From: Trichopria drosophilae | Lineage: Eukaryota > Arthropoda > Insecta > Hymenoptera > Diapriidae | Reading direction: 5' to 3' | Assembly (NCBI GenBank): GCA_030407085.1 | Contig: CM059582.1 | Span: forward strand, 195,842,001-195,906,000 | Length of the DNA: 64,000 nt | Shown here: positions 47,343 to 60,246 of the stretch, in pieces | Layout: each line of letters begins with the position of its first letter | Position numbering within the stretch: position 1 is the stretch's first letter | Notes under the pieces: model-generated | The model's input: the letters and a program-made list of their open reading frames with translations, nothing else | Database searches by the model: none | Told to the model about the DNA's origin: nothing | Program-made: the position numbers and the translations under genes

Positions 47343-47476
47343 TACACTAAAAGAAATAACGCAAGGTTCCTGACATACGGATGGGTAAATCAGCTATATG
47401 AAAGCCGCTATAATCATAATTATTGCTGATATAGTCATACGTATGCCAGGAACCTTGCCTTATTTCTTTCAGTGTA
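47343..47476. mobile_element. TA-flanked palindromic MITE (134 bp)
   Basis: The left arm TACACTAAAAGAAATAACGC continues AAGGTTCCTGACATACG. The right arm is its complement, ending CTTTCAGTGTA at 47476. Arms are about 37 bases with few mismatches, so nearly half the element is terminal repeat. The outermost TA could be the target duplication (Tc1/mariner-type). Confidence 0.9.
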
Positions 47477-47612
47477 TGTAGTGTTTTGGCCCAATTTATA
47501 TGTATCTAAGCACATACACTCTTATATCCGAAGGATATATCCTGGATATTTCTGATATAAACCTGATAATAAATATTATAACGAGAATTTGAAGATACGT
47601 GTTTAACGTATA
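47477..47612. other. Spacer between MITEs
   Basis: Short AT-rich spacer without a feature. Confidence 0.4.
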
Positions 47613-48016
47613 CACGGAGAACAATTTTTTTATCTCAGATGGAAATTTTGGGGCAGAGTGGTAGAATGGAAAAACTTGTCATTTTTCCTAGTAAAAATTA
47701 GTAGGTTTTATTGTTACTTTTACTGTCTTGTGAATAGTAAAAATCCCAAGAACTGATCGTCATTTTTTACAGAAAAAATGGCAACGTTTCACATTCTGCA
47801 ATTCTGTCCCAACAATACCATTTGAAATTGTAAAATTTCCACGAATGTTTTGGTGGTATTTGGAAAATAAATGGTATACATCCCAAAATATCGGAAATAA
47901 TAGCACAAACCGCCTCGAATAGCTGCAAAAGAGCTACGGTGAACAAAATATAGCTAATTTATACTTCAAAAACGTCACCGTATGTAGTGACCTTGGGATA
48001 TACATTTTTTTCCGTG
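47613..48016. mobile_element. MITE-like element with CACGGA ends (~0.4 kb)
   Basis: TA followed by CACGGAGAACAATTTTTTT at the left, and TTTTTTTCCGTGC (48006-48017) at the right. Inside, TTGGGGCAGAGTGGTAGAAT (about 47649-47668) is complemented by ATTCTGCAATTCTGTCCCAA (about 47798-47814), showing a longer fold. The right terminus is imperfect, so the exact end is uncertain. Confidence 0.55.
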
Positions 48017-48587
48017 CGGGTAGACAAATATTTAATCGATAAAATGCAATATTTATATTGGAATTAAATAATTACACTGATTATTATTGCTGATATTTAG
48101 TTAAAACAGGTGATTATTTAATTACGTCACATAAAAATGGAGTTTTTAAGAAAGTGAGTGGTATCATACGAGTATGAAGTAGGCCAAACAGAAAAAGCAT
48201 TTCTTCTCATGAACAGTATTGGCAACTGAGCTACCACGTGAATGTATAAAAGTAGCAATATTACTATCTAATTTGTATTAATTTATGATTAAAAGATGGT
48301 AACTTAACCCATTAATTCTTGAAATTATACTTTTGCTCCAATTTCAAACAAGTATTTGGTATTACAATGAAAAAAATGAAAGTTTGCGGATTTGGAAGGA
48401 CATTTTTGAAGATTCCCAGGTATATTGACTTTCAGCTATCAGGAATTCTAATATGCAGTAAAAAATGTTAAAAATGGAAAAAAAATAAAAATATTCAGGC
48501 TTATTAATTGTGTTTCAACCATCAGAATATTGAGATTCTATTGAAACTATGAATAAAGTCGGATAAAATATTTGAATTTTAAGAAAA
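48017..48587. other. AT-rich stretch, possible left part of the following element
   Basis: TTAACCCATTAATTC at 48304-48318 recalls piggyBac-type TTAACCC ends and may be the left terminus of the inverted-repeat element at 48588. No partner end is found. Confidence 0.3.
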
Positions 48588-49272
48588 AATGTTACTTTTA
48601 TACCCTAACTTCATTGCAACACCATCAACGTTACAAAAAAATTTCTTTCAACATTTTCTGTATGAAGAACTGTGAACTTTTGAAAAATACTAACAATAAA
48701 AAATTCTTAGAAATCATCATGAAATATACTGGAATCTTTTAAAATTTGTTAAATGATATTTTCGAACATTTCTTATTTCAATTTTTGTAACAAATATTTA
48801 AAATGTTATGAAAAATTCTGTCAAACATTTATTATGAATTTTATTATTAATTTAAATTTATGAATTTTATTAATTACTATTATTAATTATATTATTTTGT
48901 TAATTATTAAATGTAGTTTTTTAAGGAAATGAATTTCAAATATTATAGTTTAGGATTTTTTTCTTCGAGAACTATAAACTACAAAAATTGCAAATAATAA
49001 AAAATGCTTAGAATTCATCAAAGAATAATGCAAAATTTTAGTAATTTCTTTAAAAAGGGTATAAAAATATTGTTTAATAACATTGCAACAAATATTGAAA
49101 AAAGGTACAGTATATTTCTCTATGATTTTTAAGAATTTTTCGTTCTCGACATTTATTTTTAAAAAGCTCGTAATTTCAGGGTTCAAGCATTTAGATATTT
49201 TTTAACAAAAATATTCACGGTGACGCCATTTTGATGTCGTTCCAATGAACTAGGGTATAAAAGTAAAATTGT
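48588..49272. mobile_element. Diverged foldback element related to the one at 490-1752
   Basis: ATGTTACTTTTATACCCTA (48590-48608) is complemented by TAGGGTATAAAAGTAAAAT near 49251-49269. A second complementary pair lies near 48684-48727 and 49106-49149 (AAAAATTCTTAGAAATCAT-like). Interior words shared with the foldback at 490 (for example AAAAAATGCTTAGAATT, TTCTTCGA(G/A)AACTAT) mark it as an older member of the same broad family. Confidence 0.65.
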
Positions 49273-50035
49273 TTTTATAAAATTCAAATATTTTATTATT
49301 GGATGCTCAATTTTGACATCAGATTAATTTTATTGAACTTTCATTTTGATACAAAATCCTACTTGATTGTAATTGAAGTTAAATACATATCATTTCGGAT
49401 GGTAAATAGTTAATGAGCAAAAATATGTCCTCAATACAACGATAAGATGCTTTTCATCTGTTGAAATACAACTTGAAAATATGAAAAAGATCACTAAGAT
49501 ATATTTTATCATTACAATAGAACACAGACTATGATTTTATAACAGACATTGAAAAAAGGTTTCGATTTCGAAAAAGTGTAATCACCTACTAACGTTTGTG
49601 GAGAAGAATGTCTAAATTACATAATATTATACATCTTAAAAATTTGTTTAACAGGTAATTCATATAAAAATGAATGCACATATAATAAATTATATGCAAT
49701 AAATTTAAATAATTATGTTGACACCTTTTAGACATCTTTTCAAAATGTTGTATACCTTTTTCAATAACTGCATCTGAAAGATATACAGATTGCAAAATAG
49801 TGTTAATGGAACCATGAAGAAATGTTAAAAACGACATTAATATATGTAAATAGTAGAATTAACAGCGTGTCATAGTTGATATTTGAGGTTATGCACGAAC
49901 GATTTATGAACTGGGAAATTGCTGTATTAAAGCATTTTGCTAGTATAAAATGGTTGCATTAACTATTTTCTTTCTTTCTATGTATCTTTTAGCTTTCCAT
50001 CTTAAATTTGGATACTTGATGACAAATGATTCCTT
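49273..50035. other. AT-rich spacer
   Basis: TTGTTTAACAG|GTAATTC at 49634-49650 is a weak ratchet-like juxtaposition. Nothing else is supportable. Confidence 0.35.
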
Positions 50036-50205
50036 CCCAACGGTCACGAAGAACCCAAATGTTTCTAAAACGTTTTTAGAATGTTCCAGAAACGTTCCCA
50101 AAACGTTATATGTTTGCAACATGGATGAAACGTTTATAAAACGTTCCGTAAAAGTTGCAGACATATAACGTTTTAGGAACATTTGGGTTCTTCGTGCCCG
50201 TTGGG
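50036..50205. mobile_element. Palindromic MITE with AACGTT-rich core (170 bp)
   Basis: The left arm CCCAACGGTCACGAAGAACC continues CAAATGTTTCTAAAACGTT. The right arm is its near-perfect complement, ending CGTTGGG at 50205. Between the arms, AAACGTT recurs several times in both orientations. Frames open on both strands here are by-products of the palindrome. Confidence 0.9.
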
Positions 50206-53200
50206 TTCTTATTATCTGGATGACATCCCATTAGCTCCGTTTTACGATGTGTCAACTGAAAATAGAAAAAATACAAAATTGCAAACAAAAAATATGGGAT
50301 TTACTACCTGCAGTCAAAGATTTGTAATTTTTAATGTTTTAATAATAAGTCAAATTCCGAAGAATTTTTTAAATTCCATCCTTTTAGTAAATTATATCTC
50401 CATAGGTTGCTGATAACATGTATAAAATAGTGATAGATAATTGAACATAAGGATTTGCAAAAAGTTCAAAATGACGAATCCCATATGGAAGATAAATTTT
50501 GAATAAATTGATTGTTTTTTATACAAAATTCCACCGTTTTCATACGATTGAATTTGAATATAAAAAGGACATAAAATATTTTAAAAATGTTATTACAAAA
50601 TATACAACCACAGAAGATTATGTTTTGATAAGAAGTATACATTTTTATTATCTATTCTGTATATTTATTCAATCATATATATTTATTTGATGTAGGGTCA
50701 GCTTTAGAGTGGTATCATGTAAACAAATTCAAAGAAGTAAGAAAATTAAAGGAACGAGTCACGAAACTAAACAAAAATAATCCAATAGTACAAGTATATA
50801 AGAGGATCGGACTGCTGATAAACTTTTATTTTTAAATAACTAAAAAATAATTTTGAAATGATTAATGCTATACAATTAATATATTTGTTCACCATATTGA
50901 ATTCGATATTTTGAATTTTTAAAAACTGAATTAATATTCGTGATAAACTTCCACAAAATCCCGTAAGAAGTCACTGTATAGAAAATCGAATTCTTTATAT
51001 GAAATTGTGCGTAATTTTAGATCCACCATTTTGTACTATTTTATCATTATGAATTTTCGCCATAGAGGGCCAAGCTCTACTGAAACATTTTCATCCTCGA
51101 TTTAATTTTGAATATTTACTGAATTTCTCGTATAGTTAGAAAAGATATATCATATCTTCATATATCATATTTTCTACAAAATTCTCGGATAACAATTACA
51201 GAATTTATCTATGACGAATTCTTCTAATCAGAGAAAAGTTGTTTTAAACTACTCCGAAAAGTTTCAGAATTATCTTACAGCAAAATATTATGTTATTAAA
51301 ATCTGGATAATTGTTATTAGAAGTATTTAATAAAGAAACCAAGAAATAATATTATGTAACCAAAAAACCAACCCCTAAAGGATAATCTAGATTTTTATCG
51401 GCTGTGATGTATCCCGCGAAGAATAGAGTAGCAAACACAAAGAAAATAAGATTATCTATGGTATGGCTCTGTTTTTCTTACGGATTTAAAGGATTTGCAG
51501 GGATAATCGTTCCGGCGACCACTGAAAAACCGCAAAAGGCTTCCATATATTGTTGTATTAGCTTACCCTAAGAAATGTACCTTGAAATAAGTTTAAAGAA
51601 ATAAGATTACGCTGTTGTCTATGCTACTGGGTAGATTACACTGAAAAAAGTTTAAAATGCAAGGAAAATGTAGAAATAGGGACGAATCGGAAATATGATT
51701 TAGTTGCATTACTTTAAGTACTTTGAAGAAAATGAAACGTAACTAAATGGAAAACCGAGAGTTTACAAAAACTGCAGATAATGTTTTGTTATTTATATTA
51801 TTCAAAACTAAATTAAATAATTTAAAAAGAATTATATAAACTTATTATGGTTACAAATTTCGTATTATGCTTTCTCCAATCTATATCTTCTAGAAGTTAG
51901 GACTTCTGCTGTTGTTTACATTATCAGCTGAGCTACTAACTATTGTCTATTGTTGTAGGGTAACATTTCTGTGGATCTTATAAATTCATACTAGTATCCC
52001 TATCACTAAGGATACATGTAATTTTATACAATTATGACGACAACAAACCTCAGCAGTCGGGACAACCGAAGTAATACCCATAAGTACTCAATGCCTGAAC
52101 ATGTTTATGCACTCAGCAAAATATTTAGTAAATTTAACTAAATGGAAAGTTACCAAGTAGGAACTAAATCTTCAGTAGTTTTTAGCCTATATTTCATTAA
52201 TCTGAATGAAATTTAGTTAATCCAACATTTGTTTAGTTATTTGAACTATATGAAGCTACAAAAACAACAAAATAATTAACCCACAATGGGTAAATCATCA
52301 TTTACTTACATCTTTTCCACAATATGACGATTAATACTTAATTTTAATATTTGATTACCAACAAGCAATTGATAAAAGCTTTGATGAAAGCCTTGATAAA
52401 TAAACGTGTTTACTTATCCCAACTATGTAACATCCAAAAGATAAAAAAAGAAGTGGGACATCTGACTTCTATTAGAGTACATTTCAAAATCATTCTGAAC
52501 TGTTTTTTATTTTGATGTCTAGGATATAATATCTTCGCTGTAGTATCAGTACTACTTATTGCAATACGTAATATCTTATTTAAAAAGCTCTTAATTCTCG
52601 TAACAAATAGTTCAGTCGGTAATATTTAGAAGAAGTTTCAAAACACTTTTTTGAAAGTTCAATAAAAATACTGACAATGTACCGTTATGTTTGTTTTCTC
52701 AAAAGTTCTTTTCTAAACCATGACTAGATTTCATTAAGAATGTAGATTCAGTTAACTAATTAATAATTGATTAATTTGTCTACACTTTCACGAACACTAC
52801 TCACTGTATAAACTTCAAGAGCTGTGTCCAAATTTGTGCAGAAAAGTTAAGATTTAGCAGTAGTATTGTAGTAATTGGTTTTTTTAAAAATTCGAACATT
52901 TTTACTATCGATATAAATACAGGCCACACAAAGTCATTTTCTACAGCAAACAAGATAGAATAACAGTAAAAAAAATAGCTATTTGCTAACTGTCCAAACT
53001 GTCTGATATCAAGCACGTAAAATATTAAAAGTTACAATATTTTTTGCCACTTCAAGTTCATGTCTAATTAAAAATAACTTATTATGTACTAAAAGGCATT
53101 GACGGATATAAAAAATATTTACTCGACTAAACATCTTTCTTTTAAAGAACTAAATATTTTCTTCGATAAAGGATTTTTAATTAAATAAAAGATTCTTGAA

Positions 53201-54279
53201 TGAGAAAATTATTCCTTGACTCTTGTAATTAATTTTACGTTTTATATTTCTGTACGATTTCTAATTCTTTTTCAGTAGTATCATTTGTATCTTTTTCTAG
53301 TCTTAACCGACCTAAAACGTCTAACTTTTTCTATGCTATTTGAAATATCGCTTTCTGTAGGGTTTTCTTTCAGAAAATAGTACAATAGACAAAAAAACTT
53401 GTTGAGACATCGATCAAATGTGAGATTGATGAGCCTGGGAGAGTAAAATATGAAATTAATGCTAAATTTCTGTATTAACAAAGATTAGGAAGTACTTTAC
53501 CCAATTATATTTATTCAAGTATAATTTTTCAGTAAAGAGAAAATATTGAAGGAATGAAATTGGCTAATAACAATAAAAATATAAAAATAGCTATAAATAA
53601 TGAAAAGATACATGATTTTAATTTGATTGAATATGAGAAGAAAGCAATCTATAGAAACAATTTAATTATGTTTAAAAAGAATGATCTAAAACTGTCTAAA
53701 CTTTTTCCAACGAAGTTATTGTAACTCAAAGAAACTTGTTCGTGTAGTTCAATAATTTTTCTCTAATAAAAAAAAAGTGTTTACAAAATTTCGAAATATA
53801 TTGCAAAATTGCGGCAGATAATCTCGAATAGTTCAACACTATTATTATGTCATACAATGTTTTGTGATTTAGTAATTTTTAGTTTCGTTGCAGTCCCGGG
53901 TTCGAAGCCGCCTTGGTCAACTTTTTTCGATTAAGTTTCGTGTTTAACAAATCTCATTTCATCTGAAATTAATGCTTGAAATTATGCATGACAATGTCCA
54001 CAAACGTTTCCCCCTGGAAGGTACCCGAAATAGAAAGTATAAAAACCTAAAAGAGATAGAACTGACTTTTTATGACAAATGATAATTTATCTCAGAAGAA
54101 ACTTGAGAAATATACTAGTGCTAATGGATTTGGACGTTGCGCCCAATGAAATGATCAAAAAAATTAGCAGTTAGCGATTTGTACATCAAATTCTTCTCCC
54201 TTTTTTATAAAGAATTAACTTCCTAGAAAATAATTTCTGAACAAAAAATAGCAGGATGTTTCTTTGCACGAAGTTAGCC
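50206..54279. other. AT-rich gene-poor stretch
   Basis: No gene, RNA gene or intact element is recognised. TTACACTGAAAAAAG at 51637-51651 looks like a lone MITE end. TTTAGTAA/TTAACTAAA words recur at 52120-52260. A box-B-like GGTTCGAAGCC at 53899-53909 lacks the rest of a tRNA. Confidence 0.4.
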
Positions 54280-55350
54280 GACATTGACCGAGGTAGATGA
54301 ATATCGCTACTTTTGATTTCACCGAGAGCACGAAGATTGTGACGCACTATCGGACAACAATTGAGTCAATCTCATTTCCGATCGATCGATCGCATGGAAA
54401 GACGGAGGCTCGTCTCGATCATGCGCATGCGGCGACTTTCCTTCCTGTATTTAGGCACGCGCCTCCTCACCAACGAGAAAGACAAGCGGACGAGCGGTCG
54501 CGTGTTGGCTGTGACAGATAGAAAGTTCCTCCATCCCATCCCAGGACAATGCCGCGGACAACAATGTCTCGGTGGATCGACGAAAGTGCGAACGCAGATT
54601 TCCACCGGGCAAGGATACTTTGCCGATTTTTCCATCAAAGAGCTTTCTTTCACCCATGTGCGACTTTTTGTTTAAAAAATCAAACGGAATCGAAAGCCTG
54701 TCAGTTTTGCTTTCGCCGAGGTATGTTTTGTTACCAGGATGAGTGGATGTCAATGACTAGTGTTTTTCCACCAATTGGAAAAAAGTCCCGAGTGCAAATT
54801 AGATGCAGACGAAAAGGATTGATGCGAGAAAATGGGTTAAGAATGTATTCGGTGACGTTGGCTATTTTTAAGCACTTCTTATCCTGGTAGACGAACATAC
54901 CCAGTGAAATCTGACGCGAGAAATTCAATTTTGTAAAGAAGTGCCATTTTAACCAAGTGCTCGCTGGGAAAAAGACACGTCGTTCATTTTATCTCATGAG
55001 CTCTTACTGTATTTTGTCACGAACGGTGGAATGCTCGGCCCAATTTTCGTCTTTACGGAATATCGGCAACTTCCGCGCCAGCTCGTCACATTTTTATTGG
55101 ATTGCACGGATTGACGAAATTAACCCTTCGCGGCGATCTTTTCGGTGGATCTCTTTGATGCCGTGATTGAGACGTTCCTCGAGGGCAAAAATTTGAAAGA
55201 AGTCAGAAAACGCTCTTACGAATTGAGATGCTTTTTGCGGATGGAGTGCAAGAATGAAAAGTGGAACGAACGTCCAGATTCAGAACACGCTTGGACTATT
55301 TTCAAAAAGTTGTCGACAGTAGGTTGCAAACATCTTTCGCTTCCGTTATA
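54280..55350. promoter_or_regulatory. GC/CpG-rich island with a consensus donor, candidate alternative first exon
   Basis: A sharp GC rise with a GATCGATCGATCG run (54380-54392) and many CpGs. GCCGAG|GTATGT gives a good + strand donor at 54721, so the island could hold an alternative promoter and first exon like the one at 3400-5420. Overlapping frames (54361-54675, 54549-54890, and minus 54372-54753) occupy three or more frames at once, as expected for stop-poor DNA, and none is recognised. Confidence 0.3.
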
Positions 55351-56399
55351 AGCTTGGACCAAGTCCAAGAACTTTAGTTACAAAATTGTAAAAAGTATGG
55401 CAGATATGTTTCGGTATTTTATACGATCTTATGAACCCAGGCGTCACTGTTTTTCACATCCACCGATGATAATTACGTCACATAAATCATAAAGTGTATT
55501 ATTAATACATTATCAATCTATAAATTGGAAAAATATTTTCTTTGAGAACCATAACTTGATCATTAACATTTAATTGAATAAATACAAGTTGAAATCGATC
55601 AGCATTCCATCTCATCGCGACTCGCGTGAGGTCCACGCGAGATCGATTTCTTCCTAAGTGCTTTATATGTCGTGAAACGAATCGATCATTCTCGATCGAG
55701 AAGAATGTAACGACCCTTAGAAGCTTAAGACTTTCGCAATCTGCTATTGGCAATGAAGGAAAACGTTACCGCCAATAATAAGTCAAAGATTAAATTTCGA
55801 AAGTCCTTTTTTCAAACGAAGCAATGAAATGTTTGACAATACTTATTGGAAACTGTTGTTTAATATAGTAAAGATTCTTCGGCACTTCTGATAGCGTATT
55901 TTATATACCTCGGATAATGTACGACATAAAAGTGAAATATGAAGATATAAACGGCAATAAATACTGTTATATAAGTAAATAATGTAATCTGAGAATGGAT
56001 AAAGCAATTAATTAATGCACGAACGAACTGATAAATAACTTTCTAATCGATGGAACGGAGTATAAGCTTACATTTATAAATATTTTTGTTTGGATATGTG
56101 CAAGAGGATAATTAATTGCAAATATTAGCGTGTGACGGAGTGCTTTTATTTAGTTAAATTTGATGATTTATTGTCATCGTTTATTTTTGTTTCTCCAATA
56201 ACATCAATTTTTTTACCATTTATACAATGTTTGTATTTGCGCGGGATGAACAATATTTCGATACTCATATGAATAATACATTATTAGTTTGCAAGGTAAC
56301 TGATGTTATTGTACTTCTATTAAGTGAATTACCATCGTACTGGTCTCTTCTGTTTTATTACATTGGACTGCTAGCATTCTTGACTTCCATCTAGCACCT
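55351..56399. other. AT-rich spacer
   Basis: Only a short minus-strand frame (55502-55753) without a motif. No other signal. Confidence 0.4.
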
Positions 56400-57340
56400 G
56401 TTATTTCAATTGCGAATTCGCGTTTGTTTGCTCTTATCTGGGAAGAGTGGCCGAGCCCTCGAGAATATAGCTTCGGGACGATATACCGTTGCTGGACTAG
56501 TAAAGCTTACGGCCGTTTAATTTCCGGCAGTACAAAATGACAATTCTAAGATTGCAAGGCATAAAACGACCACCGAATGTGGTACTAAAGTACAAAAGTT
56601 CACGTTTGTTAACTACTTCTTTGATACCTTGCCCTTTGCAAATTCTGTTTCGACGACTCGTTGACATCCATGATGATGGGAACGGTGTATGATGTTATTA
56701 TGATGACTTGGAACATGATGTTGGTGTACCAATGAAGATTGTTATATGTCAATGATCGAGAGGATGATGAACCCTTATTGAACGATGATCACGGTTTCAC
56801 AGGAAGTCAGAAGTCTTCAAATATTTGAGTAACTTCCGTCTGGAAACTTTTGTAAACGTCACCAGCAACGTAAGTATACCTGTACATACTAAAATTTTTT
56901 GGTGCGTGCATACGTAACTGAGGTATACGACGACTACCAAGAGATAACGGTAAAGTGCGACGCCTCTTGCAAATTGCCCAGCCACATACATGAGGGCCTA
57001 CATGCCACACTGTGCATTCGCTAGTTCTCAGGAAGATATCTCCTCGTGTTCCGTTCCAGAGAATGAACCTCCACAAAATGCCCGGCAAAAACTTCCCGCA
57101 GCGAGATCGCTCCGAAGACCATGAACGGAGTCGGGCATTCAATTAGAATGCTGCCGGATCTTAACTGGCGTCGAAAAAGCGGGGGAAGTTAATAAAAAAC
57201 GGTAACGAGGGTCTTTCTTTCGCTACGGCTGACCGTGTGTTTTGAACGACGACGGGAATTAGACACCTCGGATGATTCACATTTTCCGAGCGACCTAGAT
57301 CGCACGGAACAGGTCCAAGTCAACTTTTAGAAATAAGATT
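56400..57340. promoter_or_regulatory. GC-richer island
   Basis: Composition contrast with both flanks. Minus-strand frames 56797-56991 and 56807-57142 overlap in different frames and lack motifs. Possible regulatory element, by composition only. Confidence 0.25.
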
Positions 57341-58470
57341 TCTTCCGCGACCCTTCTCCATGACGTTCGCAGATTATGCCAATTTTTAATTGGATTTCTT
57401 TAAATGGGTCCTTTGGATAGACCTCGTAATTATTGATGGAGAACTGCAAGCAATTAATTGCTGATAAATGCACGTGCTCGGATTAATGACATGTTTTCTT
57501 TTTAAATGCAACAATCTAAGAATATTAAATAGGAGTAACTTTGTAATTGAGAGCAGTTTAGCTTATTTTGGTTCAAAGTGTACTTTTAAATAAACGATAC
57601 TATAAGGATACAGCTAAATCGACTTTTTGTGTCGTCTTAAAAGAAAGCACTAACAATGTACATGAAAGGATGTTACAAAGAGAACTAATCTGTTTGAAAA
57701 CTATTGACCATTACATTTCTGATGATCCTGATCGGACCATGACCAGAGCCGTTTCAAAATTTCTATTAGAATTGTAACTGCCTTGAAGCATGTATTCAAA
57801 ATGGGAAATCCAAAATGACAGACGAAGTATTGGTTTCTGAAAGTCTGAAGTCATGTTTAAATTAACACTCCTCCCAAAACCAAAAATTTACATCGGTCGA
57901 CAAACTAAATATTCGAATTTTCCTTGAGGGAAGAATCAGGAATTCTTCATGCAGATATTTTATATTGTCTCATATACGTTTCTATTAGTTGCGTGTTATT
58001 TTTATCCAGTGCAGAAATTGGATAGCATGGAAGATGAACGTTTTGTGAGCGACCTAGATTGCACAGAATATGTGGAGGTCGACTTAGAAATGTAGCTTTA
58101 AAGTGCAATACGTTATTCAATTTTATATCTGTTGCCTCTATGTTTCTCTCTTTGAGATCATGTTACATTTCAGAATGCATCTAATATGTTCAATGATCCA
58201 TTTGTATTTCTCCTTGAACATACTTGGTTATTTAGATATTGACACTGGATTAGTTCACCGAATTCCTTTCAGTATATTCACTAAATTAATTTCTTTTCAT
58301 TTTGTATTTACAAAAATTTGCCAATGTTTATTTGGAATATATCTATACTCAGTCTGAATTGATTTCTCATTTTGGATATTGGAATAAGAGAAGGGGTTAC
58401 GCCTTCTATCTAAATAATCTATTACAACTGGACGGACAATTGTTATAACGAAGATTTATTATCCAATAAA
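57341..58470. other. AT-rich stretch, no gene seen
   Basis: Frames 57568-57777 and 58103-58357 have no recognisable motif; the second is rich in hydrophobic and aromatic residues, as AT-rich chance frames often are. Confidence 0.35.
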
Positions 58471-58477
58471 ATTTCGA

Positions 58478-58500
58478 TTTTCTCTCTTGCTTCTTCTAGG
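58478..58500 (+). other. Strong splice-acceptor-like sequence
   Basis: GATTTTCTCTCTTGCTTCTTCTAG is almost pure pyrimidine before AG (58499-58500), the best pyrimidine tract I found in the window. The downstream sequence GAAAATGAAATGAGG meets stops quickly, so any exon here would be non-coding. The nearest donors (for example GTATAA near 58604) are weak. Confidence 0.35.
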
Positions 58501-59791
58501 AAAATGAAATGAGGAACTTAGACTCACTTGTCCATCCGGTTGGCACTTGAACTAAATACTTCGCGACTTTATTTATAGACTGCTGCGTATTCTAGTCTGC
58601 CATGTATAAAATACTATTATAAACTTTTATTATTAAAAATTGTCAGTAAAGGAACAGTATTTTTCAATTATTGTTCAACTGCAATTGTATTATCCACAAT
58701 TAAAAGAAACAAAGTTATAATATTTCCTCTCATTGTGGTGGGATAAAATGTATTAGTTCTCTCATGTTAGTATCGATAAAAATCACAATTAACATACTGG
58801 TGTCGCTAATTGAGATACAGTTACCCCATTACTGTGTCCGGTGTAGTTTCGATTTCCCAACAATTGCCAGCAACGCCATTATCGAAGTTATTATTACAAG
58901 TCGAACAAACGAGCGCGATCATTAAAGTCCCACGTGCCGAATGCATATCAGGACGTTTACGAACCATTTAGGAATTCACATGATTTTCACAACCGCGAAC
59001 AATGGTACTGACACGAGACAATTAAAATTCTTCCTAATGCGTCTCTCCGAGAAATGTGATTTGCTGCCAAGCGTGGAGGAACGATGTTCTCGTGTGTAAA
59101 CGACACAGTACGTACGACACTGGAGTACTCGATAATAGCCCTAGGCTAGAGAAGCATCCAAGAGAGAAATTTTATTGTAGCTACAAAACTCTATTCGTAC
59201 CGTTGCGTAGCCGCGAGTACTCTTTGGCCAGTGTTGGTAACAGAGACGCAATAAGTACCCGGTGCTCTACGTGTCTCGAGGGGTACCAGAGCACTGCCAC
59301 TTCGAGATAGCAATTCGATGCTCTTCTCTTCATTCTTCTCAGCATTCTCAATCCTCTTCCGCAAACCTCCTTGTTCCCCTTGCAAAGCTGTCATGAGAGA
59401 AAAATACGGTAATGCAAGGCTGGAAGAATCAGGGATGGGATGAGATGAAAGGATAGTCGTTTGCGAGCGATAATTAACTGATCTCAAAGAATCAAGCAAT
59501 TTTGTTTAAAAAAAAGTAAATCTCTGAACATAAGACATGAAAAGCAAAAACTAGATACAGAAGAAATGTTCAATTTCAAACACAAAACAAAAATAATCGT
59601 AAATGATGATGTAAAATAATACGTCCCAGGATTGCACACCATGAGCATAGCCTTTAATATTCTTCATCAACTCCACAAATACCTGTTATCGGAAATTGCC
59701 ATTGGAAATATAGGCGGATGATTGTGAATATAAATAATGCGTCAGAGTATGAGTCAATCACATGACAACTCTTTGCCATTCAGCTCCAGAC
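58501..59791. other. Mixed stretch with a GC-richer patch
   Basis: A GC rise at 58840-59460 carries opposed short frames (59056-59310 plus, 59191-59499 minus) without motifs. Nothing else is supportable. Confidence 0.3.
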
Positions 59792-60246
59792 AATTTAATA
59801 ATAAAAACACCATGTTTATTGTTTGATATCTCCAGTTAAGGTCCAAGAATGGAATCTCTTATCTAGTGGATATCTAAAACTGATCTAGTTTGAAATTAAT
59901 TTGGGACTGTGTTACTACATGATCTTTAAGGAGGGGTGGCCGCAAAACTCTTCTACGCACCAACAATTCCATACTGAGAACTCAATCAAATACCAACTGA
60001 ACAGATCGCTAAATAAATAGGGTAACCATTACTGATTGCGGAAGCTGATGCCCAAGTTCATCATGCGTCAACACCAAATTTAATAATAAAAACACGATGT
60101 GTATTGGTGAAAATTACCAGATTGTTAAGGTCCAAAAGTGGAATCTCTTATCTATTAGATAGTTCAAGCGGATATGATTTGACATTACACTAGTGACAGT
60201 GCTACTGTACAGTTGTGGTGGCCCTAAAACTCTTCTATACCCTTAC
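59792..60246. repeat. Diverged direct repeat, ~285-bp period
   Basis: The unit starting AATTTAATAATAAAAACAC occurs at 59792 and 60077. Shared downstream words are TTAAGGTCCAA, TGGAATCTCTTATCTA and AAAACTCTTCTA. Divergence is clearly greater than in the duplication at 41452. No terminal inverted repeats and no common frame are seen. Confidence 0.8.

Noticed and set aside
49634..49650. TTTAACAG|GTAATT as a second ratchet site
   Set aside because: The pyrimidine tract is poor and the donor is weak compared with 43424.
49940..50288. Frames on both strands over 50036-50205
   Set aside because: By-products of the palindromic MITE; the two strands encode nearly the same peptide because the arms are complementary.
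53899..53909. GGTTCGAAGCC, an exact box-B-like tRNA promoter word
   Set aside because: The T stem does not pair beyond two bases, and no box A, anticodon arm or acceptor stem lies at the right distance upstream.
54361..54890. Overlapping frames of 93-113 codons on both strands
   Set aside because: Four or more frames are open at once in a CpG-rich island; none has a recognisable domain.
55119..55132. TTAACCCTTCGCGG as a piggyBac-type element end
   Set aside because: No matching GGGTTAA end or inverted terminal repeat lies downstream in the window.
55100..55351. Frame 55145-55351 as a coding exon
   Set aside because: Short, no motif, and no convincing splice sites at either side.
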